DNA of 6,813 bases from Candidatus Aminicenantota bacterium. GTDB lineage: Bacteria > Acidobacteriota > Aminicenantia > UBA2199. The position numbers and the translations under genes were made by a program. Within the stretch, counting starts at the first letter, position 1. Every line of letters starts with the position of its first letter. The notes beneath the pieces are model-generated. The model worked only from the letters and a program-made list of their open reading frames with translations, did not search any database and was not told the DNA's origin. Positions 1 through 5,581 of this stretch are shown here, piece by piece. The stretch covers positions 1 through 6,813 of the forward strand of contig JAPKZM010000240.1 in NCBI GenBank assembly GCA_026393775.1, written 5' to 3'.

Positions 1-2783
1 ATAGATGAAATAAGAGAGTCGGGTACAACAAGGGGCTTAAGCCCCTTGTTACCACCAGAATTATCGGTTGTATTCATTCCCGCTTGCCATGCTTCCAAGT
101 CAGTGACTTTTACATATTCACACTGATTGCAACCGGCTTTGTCGAGGAACATCAAGGCCGTATAGGTAGTGGCACCATCAAAAACTTGCTGGTCGCCGAA
201 ATTGACAACATGAGAGAGATGCTTACCTTCGGCAATTACTCCACGCAGAGGCGCACCATACTTCGAATTGAAAAACTTGTGCGGCAGGATGAAACCGAGG
301 CGACCGTTTGGGTTTAGAAGATCAAACCCTTTCTCAACAAAGACGACATAGATATCATAGTTTCCAGAACCGGCAGCACGGTATTTTTCCTTTAAATATT
401 TCACCTGCTCAGGATTACTTGCCTTCAGGGTTTGAATGCGAATATACGGCGGGTTGCCGATTACGGCATCGAAACCGCCGGAAAACCCATCGTGTTGTGT
501 ATCACTGGCATAAACAAGGGGCTTAAGCCCCTTGTTAACTGTCCCATCATCCCCCCACCGCTCTGCATGTTTCAATTGATTTTTTTGAATATAATGGATA
601 ACCGCCGCCAGTTCTTCATCATTTTTTATCAATCTGGAGTTAAATTTCTGCGCCCAAACATGTTCGGTTCCTTTCGCCCATTCCCGGGATCTTTGAAACG
701 CAAATGAACTATATCCCTTAATCTTGCGAATCTTTTCGGTCAGATCGGTTTCATCTGTTGCGGCAATGACCATGTGAACATGATCGGGCAGAACATTCAT
801 CGCTAAAACTACGATATCTTCTTTTTTGCATTCTTCAAAGATTTTTTCTTTGATGAAATTCTGATCTTCCGGAGAAAAGATAAGCGGCTCTCCGGTTTGA
901 ACACCAAAGGTAACCATGCGTTCCGACACACGCGAATTATGTGTGACAAAAGTGACAAACCACAAATCCGAATCTACCTCCTTATCAACAAGGAGCGCAT
1001 CAACAAGGGGCCCACCAACAAGGGGTTTAAACCCCTTGTTATCGCTGTAGTTAACTGCTTCATTTTTCTCCCACTTCGGGAAGATGTTGGGGAACTCGCG
1101 CTGCCAGTCGAAAGGATTGACCCGGCGCAGTTCTTCCGAGTCGGGGAACATTTTTCCTGAGAAATAATCGGGACCGATCAGGCTGTTACCGCACTTGATG
1201 TTGTTGTTCAAGTCAGGGAGGACGGTTTCCTTGAAGAGCGACCGCTCCTCGTAAAGTTCCTCGCGGCGGGTGTCCTCCAGCGCCTTCAAGGAAAGAGAAA
1301 AGCGCGTTACTTCCACTGCTTGCTGATCGATGTCCACACCAAATAGGTTATTGATCAGGATCTGGCGCTTGAGCCGTGCGGTCAAGCGCACGCGGCCATC
1401 GCTGTCATAATAAGCATCGGCGCGGTCGGCGGCGCTTAGTTTTTTCTTGGTGTCATAATATTTGATGTGCCAGTCGATCAGGGCAGCGTAAGCGCCGACC
1501 AGGAACGAGCCCGAACCGCAGGCCGGATCAAGGATCTTCAGATTGGCCGCGTCGGCGGGAGTTTTGCATGCCTCGAGCAATTTGCCCACCGTGTTCTTGA
1601 CGATATATTCCACGATGTACTGCGGCGTGTAATAAACGCCTCCGGCCTTGCGTACTTCGGGCTTTTCCTCGATCTTCACCCTCTGTTCGGTGGTGCGCAC
1701 CACCCGGCCCAAAAAACGCTCGTAGATCGTGCCCAGGATCTCCACCGGCAAAACCGCGAAGTTGTAGGGCGAATTTTCCGGCTGCAGGGAGCGGATGATG
1801 TCGTGCACTGTTTTGTTGGCTACCGTTACGGCTTCCAGTTCCGGGCGCGGTTTGAAAATGTTGCCGTTGTAGAAACGGTTCAATTTATCGAATATCTTGC
1901 GACAGGCGGCGAACCAGCCGCTGTCGCTTTCGGCCACGCCGTCTTTCTCCACGGTTTCGGCCAATTGCGCCAGATAGTCGTCCTCGATCTCGCGATCTGA
2001 AAGGGCTTTTATAAAGATCAGCCGGTCGATCAACAACTGCACGGCGGCGGTGATCAGCGTCCCGTCGGCCTCCGGGTTGAGCTTTTTCATGTCCTTGGCC
2101 AGGCGCACACGCCAGCCGTTCTGGTCGTTATCCATGTCGGCCAGGAAGGCCTTGTCGGGCGGCATGCGGTTGGCCTTGACCTTGCGCGGCGAGAGGGCCA
2201 GAGCCCAGAGCCCGCGCGGCGTATCGCTGTGCCGGATGCGGGCGGTGCGCCGCATGTTCTCGCGCTCGAACAAGTCCCAGAGACAATCGAACTGTTTAAC
2301 GAAATCGTCGCAGGTCCAATTCAAAACCAGGAAATTACGCAGCGCCCTTGGGTCATTGACATGCAGCGTGCAATCAAGGACGACGAATTCCTCGAAATCG
2401 GTGAGAATGGCGAAGTCTATGCGGCGCACCGGCGCCAAATTCTGGGTGGAGTAGCCATAGGCATAAACCTGGTTCAGCCAGCGCGGATCGTGCATATCGT
2501 ATTTCACCTGCTTGGCGTCCATGACCAGCAAGTGCTGGCCGTCGAGCTGCAGGGTGTAATCGGGGCGCTTACCGCCGCGGCCGGTGCGGTTGACGATGAA
2601 TTCGTAATCGGCGACGGCCAGGCCTTCATTGGTGGTGTTCCAGTTGAGGTATTTGAATAAAGGACGGATGAAATTGTTTTCGATCTGGGCTTCGGCTTGA
2701 TTTTGCAGGCGGGATTTATTCCGCTTGAAATCATCGACCAGTTTTTCTATTTCAATTTTGGCTTGTTCCTTGGCATACCCCAT
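1..2783 (-). CDS. Type IIG (Eco57I-like) restriction-modification enzyme with an in-frame RAYT transposase insertion; 3' end beyond the window
   Basis: Single-chain enzyme expected to methylate adenine-N6 and cut DNA. The frame is open from ATG 2783 to the left edge (at least 927 residues); TAA two codons upstream of the ATG fixes the start. N-terminal nuclease: RPDY (D75) and VMDAK (D89, K91) form a PD-(D/E)XK site. A helical region follows. Methyltransferase motifs are GGVYYTP (YYTP 384-387, motif X), LDPACGSGSF (418-427, motif I, SAM binding), GVDID (near 482-486), KCGNSL (530-535) and NPPY (777-780, motif IV, catalytic). ILPHKFF and FGDQQVFDGATTYT follow. The target-recognition part is mostly off the window. 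Oddity: residues 569-768 hold an extra segment of about 200 residues with a Y1 transposase and two translated palindromes, between FPNIF (564-568) and GGFDAVIGNPPY (769 on). Whether the chimera is active cannot be told; all visible catalytic motifs are intact and no stop interrupts it. Confidence 0.88.
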   Translation of the reverse strand, partial: MGYAKEQAKIEIEKLVDDFKRNKSRLQNQAEAQIENNFIRPLFKYLNWNTTNEGLAVADYEFIVNRTGRGGKRPDYTLQLDGQHLLVMDAKQVKYDMHDPRWLNQVYAYGYSTQNLAPVRRIDFAILTDFEEFVVLDCTLHVNDPRALRNFLVLNWTCDDFVKQFDCLWDLFERENMRRTARIRHSDTPRGLWALALSPRKVKANRMPPDKAFLADMDNDQNGWRVRLAKDMKKLNPEADGTLITAAVQLLIDRLIFIKALSDREIEDDYLAQLAETVEKDGVAESDSGWFAACRKIFDKLNRFYNGNIFKPRPELEAVTVANKTVHDIIRSLQPENSPYNFAVLPVEILGTIYERFLGRVVRTTEQRVKIEEKPEVRKAGGVYYTPQYIVEYIVKNTVGKLLEACKTPADAANLKILDPACGSGSFLVGAYAALIDWHIKYYDTKKKLSAADRADAYYDSDGRVRLTARLKRQILINNLFGVDIDQQAVEVTRFSLSLKALEDTRREELYEERSLFKETVLPDLNNNIKCGNSLIGPDYFSGKMFPDSEELRRVNPFDWQREFPNIFPKWEKNEAVNYSDNKGFKPLVGGPLVDALLVDKEVDSDLWFVTFVTHNSRVSERMVTFGVQTGEPLIFSPEDQNFIKEKIFEECKKEDIVVLAMNVLPDHVHMVIAATDETDLTEKIRKIKGYSSFAFQRSREWAKGTEHVWAQKFNSRLIKNDEELAAVIHYIQKNQLKHAERWGDDGTVNKGLKPLVYASDTQHDGFSGGFDAVIGNPPYIRIQTLKASNPEQVKYLKEKYRAAGSGNYDIYVVFVEKGFDLLNPNGRLGFILPHKFFNSKYGAPLRGVIAEGKHLSHVVNFGDQQVFDGATTYTALMFLDKAGCNQCEYVKVTDLEAWQAGMNTTDNSGGNKGLKPLVVPDSLISS
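27..50. repeat. Third copy of the 24-bp palindrome, without transposase, translated as NKGLKPLV
   Basis: Sequence identical to the copy at 513-536 and again in the same reading phase, encoding residues 912-919. It follows the segment FGDQQVFDGATTYTALMFLDK, in a variable stretch between the methyltransferase core and the target-recognition region. No transposase domain lies between it and the window edge, so it resembles a solo, non-autonomous copy. Confidence 0.94.
513..536. repeat. 24-bp perfect palindrome (centre GCTTAAGC), translated as NKGLKPLV
   Basis: AACAAGGGGCTT is followed directly by its exact reverse complement. It encodes residues 750-757 in the minus-strand frame and marks the 3' boundary of the transposase insertion. 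The catalytic NPPY motif starts 19 codons further on. It is identical to the copy at 27-50. Confidence 0.95.
963..983 (-). promoter_or_regulatory. Possible internal ribosome binding site and TTG start for the transposase domain
   Basis: AAGGAGGT (976-983, minus strand) is a near-perfect anti-16S match. A TTG codon lies ten bases downstream (963-965), directly before WFVTFVTHNSR where transposases of this family usually begin. Internal initiation would make a protein of transposase plus the C-terminal half of the restriction-modification enzyme, since no stop separates them. The spacing is slightly long and TTG is a weak start, so this is a hypothesis. Confidence 0.4.
981..1025 (-). repeat. 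Three tandem 15-bp units derived from the palindrome half-site
   Basis: On the minus strand three consecutive 15-mers read CCCCTTGTTGGTGGG, CCCCTTGTTGATGCG and CTCCTTGTTGATAAG. Each carries the CCTTGTT arm of the neighbouring palindrome. The unit is five codons, so the array keeps the frame and is translated as PLVGG, PLVDA, LLVDK. The first unit overlaps the right arm of the palindrome at 1017-1040. Confidence 0.82.
1017..1040. repeat. 24-bp perfect palindrome, variant centre (GTTTAAAC), translated as NKGFKPLV
   Basis: AACAAGGGGTTT is followed directly by its exact reverse complement. In the minus-strand frame it encodes residues 582-589 of the restriction-modification protein. It marks the 5' boundary of the transposase insertion. 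It differs from the other two copies by one base in each arm, and the two changes preserve pairing. As RNA or single-stranded DNA it could form a 10-bp stem with a four-base loop. Confidence 0.93.
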
Positions 2784-2789
2784 GATTTA

Positions 2790-2817
2790 ATTATAGCCTA
2801 TTGCCCGGGGAAAACAA
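2790..2817 (-). promoter_or_regulatory. Sigma-70-type promoter of the restriction-modification gene, leaderless arrangement
   Basis: On the minus strand TTGTTT (2812-2817) and a perfect TATAAT (2790-2795) are separated by 16 bp. The -10 box ends only six bases before the ATG at 2783, so transcription would start at or within a base or two of the start codon. No Shine-Dalgarno sequence precedes the ATG, which agrees with a leaderless mRNA. Confidence 0.6.
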
Positions 2818-2854
2818 ATATTGGCTTTTATAGGTTGTTTGTGATAGATTTTTC

Positions 2855-2860
2855 GAGGAG
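2855..2860 (+). promoter_or_regulatory. Ribosome binding site GAGGAG of the small hypothetical gene
   Basis: GAGGAG lies nine bases before ATG 2870 and decides for that start over the in-frame TTG at 2861, which directly abuts the site. Confidence 0.6.
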
Positions 2861-2869
2861 TTGAAGACA

Positions 2870-3142
2870 ATGAAGGAAACACTGCTCCAGTTGGTCAAGC
2901 AGCCGGTCGTGGTCGACACCCGCTCGCCCTGGGTCTATATCGGCACGCTGGCCGAAGTGCGGAGCGATTGCCTGCTGCTGACCAACGTCGATGTTCATGA
3001 CAGCGGCGAAACCGCCATCCCCAAGGAGCGCTACGTGCTCGACTCGTGCAAGACGGGCGTCCATCCCAACCGCCATTCCGTTTACGTCAACCTGGAATAT
3101 GTGGTCAGCGTGTCGCTGCTGGCGGAAGTGATCCGATTCTGA
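2870..3142 (+). CDS. Conserved-looking hypothetical protein, 90 residues, possibly a small beta-barrel (Sm-like) fold
   Basis: I do not recognise this gene with certainty. The 90-residue product has no signal peptide or membrane segment and should be cytoplasmic. It starts with a short helix-like stretch (KETLLQLVKQ) followed by alternating strands: PVVVDTRSPWVYIGTLAEV, CLLLTNVDVHDSG, SVYVNLEYVVSVSLLAEVIRF. This pattern, with a G in the second strand and an NxxxVYVNLEYVVSVS ending, recalls small Sm/LSm-like barrels, but that is inference from pattern only. The start at ATG 2870 is supported by GAGGAG nine bases upstream. It is transcribed away from the restriction-modification gene, sharing an 86-bp intergenic region, and has third-position GC-rich codon use like the gene downstream. 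Coding status is well supported; function is unknown. Confidence 0.72.
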   Translation: MKETLLQLVKQPVVVDTRSPWVYIGTLAEVRSDCLLLTNVDVHDSGETAIPKERYVLDSCKTGVHPNRHSVYVNLEYVVSVSLLAEVIRF

Positions 3143-3308
3143 AAAGGACAAGAGCCGGCGACAAATCCAACTCCATGGAGAACAAAATAAACCTCAAGAT
3201 CTAGTTTAGAACTTAAGTCATATTTTTTAAAATCTGATTTTTTCCCACAACTTTTATCCGCCAGCCACGTCTAATTTAACAAAGAAGCCATGAAGCGAAG
3301 GAGCGACC
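3143..3308. other. Intergenic gap with no gene, AT-rich centre
   Basis: The 166 bp between the small gene and the outer-membrane gene contain an AT-rich block (about 3200-3260) that could hold a promoter, but I see no convincing -35/-10 pair. A 10-bp palindrome CTCCATGGAG (3171-3180) has no following T tract and is not a terminator. AAGGAG (3298-3303) five bases before ATG 3309 is the likely ribosome binding site of the next gene. Confidence 0.5.
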
Positions 3309-5273
3309 ATGAAAAAGCTGCTTTTTCTAATAGTCATTATGTTCATGCTGGCGGGCATGACGGAAGCCGCCAACAACGGCATCCGCCAGAAAATCCGTAC
3401 CCTGGAACCGGTCAAGGCATCGACACCGCCGGTGCTGGACGGTTCGCTGGACGACGAGGTCTGGAAATCGGCCGCCATTGTCGATGATGTCTGGGTGACC
3501 TATAACCCGGTCAACGGCAATGAATTGCCCCAGCGCACGCGGGCATACCTCGCTTATGACAATGAAAACCTCTACTTCGCCTTTTACTGCCTTGACAGCC
3601 AACCCGACCAGATCAAGACATCGCTGACCAAGCGCGACGGCATCTTCGAGGACGACTGGGTCGGACTGTCGCTCGACACCGTGGGCGGCAAAAAATACGG
3701 CTATGAACTTTTCGTCAATCCCAGCGGCGCCCAGGGAGATATCTTCCGCACCGGGGAAAGGGAGGATTCGTCCACAGACTGGGTCTGGTACAGCGCCGGC
3801 AAGGTCGTGGCCGACGGCTATATCGTAGAGATCCGCCAACCCCTGAAGAACATCCGCTTCGCCAGCGGCAAGGATATCCGCATGGGCATCGTCTTCTGGC
3901 GCCGCATCAGCCGTCTGGGCATGAGCGGCTCCTGGCCGGAATTGGTCCCGGGTCAGGGTATCGCCGGCTCCCAGGCCGAAGTCGCGATCCCCGAATTGTC
4001 GCGGCCCCTGGTCCTGGAAGCGTTACCTTCCTTCACCTACAGTTCCGGCTGGAACCGCATGTCGCCATCCTCCTGGTCCGGAGCCGACCAAACCCGAGAT
4101 CTGGGCATCGGCATCAAGTACGGCATCACTTCTTCGATCGTGGCCGAAGCCACGCTGAACCCCGACTTCAGCCAGGTCGAAAGCGACGCGCTGCAGGTCA
4201 CGGTCAACCAGCGCTACCCGGTATTCTATTCGGAAAAGCGTCCCTTCTTCATGGAAGCGGGCAACCTGTTCGACCTGGGCGGGATCGGCGACGGCCTGTC
4301 CAACATGTCCGTGCCGGTGCACACGCGGCTCATCGTCGACCCGCAGTGGGGGCTGCGCCTCACCGGCGAACAGGGCAAGGGGTCGTTTGCGCTGCTGGCT
4401 TCGGCCGACCGTTCCCCGGGCAATCCCTGGGACGGCGGCGAGGAAAATCCCGACCTGGGCCGCAAGGCGACGTTCTGGATCGGCCGCGGCAAACTGGGCC
4501 TGGGCACCAACAACTATGTGGGGCTTCTCTACAGCGGCCGCGAGAGCGGTGAAGAATTCAACCGCGCCCTTGCCGCCGACTTTTCCTTCCGTTTTCTCAA
4601 GAACCATCAGTTCACGGGCAATTTCATCCAAACGCAGTCCAAGCGGCCCGAAGCGGGCGGTTCATTCAAGGGCGGAGCGCTGACCGCCGAATACACGTTT
4701 TCCACCGACAAAACTTTCTTCGCGGTCATGGCCGAAAATCTCGACCCCGGTTTCCAGATGGACACCGCCTATTACCAGCGCAACGGCATTTCCGCTCTCC
4801 GGTTCTACCTGCAGCGACAGTTCGTGCCCAACCCTAAAAAAATTTCCTGGCTTTTCAGCATCTTCCCTTCGGTATTCGGCGCCTATACCCATGACCGGGT
4901 CACCGGCATGGACGATAAAGAACTGCAGATGGGGGTGGACGCCAATTTCATCCTCAAGGGCAATGGCGGCGCCAGCATTTACTTGGCGCAGGAGTGCTGG
5001 GCCGGGCAGGCCTTCAAACGCACCCTGGGCCAGATGTACGTGAACCTGCAGCCGTTCAAGTGGCTCAATCTCCATTCCTGTTTCAGTTTCGGCGATGCCA
5101 TCTATTACGACCCGGTCGACCCCTTCCTGGGCAACCGCACCCAGCTCCACCTCAACTTCACCCTGCAACCAAGCAAGAACGTGAATTTTTTTGCCAGCAT
5201 TCCATCAGCCGCTTCCAGCGCATCGACAGCGGTGAGCTGGTCTACAGCCAGGGGATCTGGCGCGGCCGCCTGA
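3309..5273 (+). CDS. CBM9-like / DUF5916 outer-membrane beta-barrel protein, C-terminus lost by a frame change
   Basis: Residues 1-20 (MKKLLFLIVIMFMLAGMTEA) are a signal peptide. Residues of about 40-215 form a carbohydrate-binding family 9-like domain (PPVLDGSLDDEVW, AYLAYDNENLYFAFYC, DDWVGLSLDT, GYIVEIRQPLKNIRF). From about 230 on is the DUF5916 beta-barrel, with the hallmark NPDFSQVESD (about 284-293) and EKRPFF (309-314). Family members are exported, predicted outer-membrane proteins of unknown role, sometimes linked to sugar or polymer handling. ATG 3309 is preceded by AAGGAG at five bases. As written, the frame ends at 5273 after a tail rich in A and S (PSAASSASTAVSWSTARGSGAAA) that does not look like a barrel; the natural C-terminus continues in the -1 frame from the T7 run at 5186-5192. 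The repaired protein would have about 738 residues. Family assignment is confident, substrate unknown. Confidence 0.85.
   Translation: MKKLLFLIVIMFMLAGMTEAANNGIRQKIRTLEPVKASTPPVLDGSLDDEVWKSAAIVDDVWVTYNPVNGNELPQRTRAYLAYDNENLYFAFYCLDSQPDQIKTSLTKRDGIFEDDWVGLSLDTVGGKKYGYELFVNPSGAQGDIFRTGEREDSSTDWVWYSAGKVVADGYIVEIRQPLKNIRFASGKDIRMGIVFWRRISRLGMSGSWPELVPGQGIAGSQAEVAIPELSRPLVLEALPSFTYSSGWNRMSPSSWSGADQTRDLGIGIKYGITSSIVAEATLNPDFSQVESDALQVTVNQRYPVFYSEKRPFFMEAGNLFDLGGIGDGLSNMSVPVHTRLIVDPQWGLRLTGEQGKGSFALLASADRSPGNPWDGGEENPDLGRKATFWIGRGKLGLGTNNYVGLLYSGRESGEEFNRALAADFSFRFLKNHQFTGNFIQTQSKRPEAGGSFKGGALTAEYTFSTDKTFFAVMAENLDPGFQMDTAYYQRNGISALRFYLQRQFVPNPKKISWLFSIFPSVFGAYTHDRVTGMDDKELQMGVDANFILKGNGGASIYLAQECWAGQAFKRTLGQMYVNLQPFKWLNLHSCFSFGDAIYYDPVDPFLGNRTQLHLNFTLQPSKNVNFFASIPSAASSASTAVSWSTARGSGAAA
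5186..5192 (+). other. T7 run: site of the -1 frame change in the DUF5916 gene
   Basis: In the original frame the run reads AA|T TTT TTT, formally a -1 slippery heptamer. Adding one T would restore the frame (AAT TTT TTT TGC CAG). It is equally a typical place for a homopolymer sequencing error or a real one-base deletion. Confidence 0.6.
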
Positions 5274-5524
5274 CCTACCAGTTTAACCCAAAGCTATTTG
5301 TCCGCGCCCTGGTCCAGTACGACAACTTCAATCAGAGGGTCCTGGGCGATTTCCTGGCCTCCTTCACCTATATCCCGGGCACGGTGATCTACCTGGGCTA
5401 CGGTTCGCTCAATGAGAGCCAGGCCTGGTCCGACAGCCGCTGGCAGCGCGACGTGACCGGCGAGAGGTATTACCAGACGCGCCAGAGCTTCTTCTTCAAG
5501 GTCAGCTACCGCCACCAGTTTTAA
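5192..5524 (+). pseudogene. Out-of-frame C-terminal part of the DUF5916 outer-membrane protein
   Basis: Reading in the -1 frame after the T7 run gives HSISRFQRIDSGELVYS, then IWRGRLTYQFNPKLFVRALVQ, and finally FFFKVSYRHQF before TAA 5522-5524. Alternating hydrophobic strands and a terminal phenylalanine are what the outer-membrane assembly machinery recognises, so this is the true C-terminus of the gene that starts at 3309. There is no start codon with a ribosome binding site near the junction, so it is not an independent gene. The segment is about 110 residues. Confidence 0.8.
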
Positions 5525-5581
5525 GCGCTGCAATCAGAACAGGCAAAAGCTCCCCTGGTTCCGGCGCAGCGGTTCGCTCCT
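5525..5581. other. 57-bp convergent junction without an obvious terminator
   Basis: The two barrel genes converge here. A weak inverted repeat CGCTGC (5526-5531) / GCAGCG (5566-5571) has a 34-base loop and no T tract on either side, so I do not call it a terminator. Confidence 0.4.

Larger units (their letters stand above)
513..1040 (-). mobile_element. RAYT-type Y1 (HUH) transposase element bounded by palindromes, inserted in frame in the restriction-modification gene
   Basis: The segment from palindrome to palindrome is 528 bp (176 codons) and has no stop in the host frame. From about residue 608 (WFVTFVTHNSR) to about 745 it reads as a REP-associated tyrosine transposase of the IS200/IS605 superfamily, which nick and join single-stranded DNA at hairpins. 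Visible signatures are PDHVHMVI with the HUH pair H668/H670 (774-782), KIKGYSSFAFQ, VWAQKFNSRLI, and VIHYIQKNQLKHA with the likely catalytic Y731 (591-593). About 140 residues is the usual size of the domain. Families of this kind are known to act on adjacent REP palindromes, and here perfect palindromes flank the domain on both sides. Hand-counted GC is about 42% (541-960), lower than the N-terminal half of the host gene. No own stop codon is present, so any product is fused to the C-terminal half of the host enzyme. Confidence 0.83.

Noticed and set aside
513..965. Transposase as an ordinary separate gene interrupting the enzyme gene
   Set aside because: No stop codon ends the transposase before the NPPY half and the frame is shared with both host halves, so an independent gene with its own end is not supported.
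27..1040. CRISPR array or rho-independent terminators
   Set aside because: Only three palindromes with unequal, coding spacers of about 460-480 bp; no T tract follows the hairpins, and they are inside an open reading frame.
582..1040. Intein interpretation of the in-frame insertion
   Set aside because: The inserted domain shows HUH/Y1 transposase motifs and palindromes; no intein splicing blocks (N-terminal Cys/Ser block, terminal His-Asn followed by Cys/Ser/Thr) are seen at the junctions.
1467..2660. Long plus-strand open frames (1467-2000, 2050-2454, 2229-2660)
   Set aside because: They lie opposite the restriction-modification gene, whose minus-strand frame carries recognisable motifs throughout; the plus-strand translations show no family pattern and no ribosome binding sites.
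2821..2849. TTGGCT / ATAGAT as promoter of the small plus-strand gene
   Set aside because: Weak match to both boxes, and the start site would leave almost no room before the ribosome binding site; not strong enough to list.
3171..3180. CTCCATGGAG palindrome downstream of the small gene
   Set aside because: Ten bases with no loop and no T tract; expected by chance and not a terminator.
3327..5168. Minus-strand open frames opposite the DUF5916 gene (3327-3839, 4023-4631, 4662-5168)
   Set aside because: Shadows caused by GC-rich codon use; no motifs, and they overlap a well-recognised gene on the other strand.
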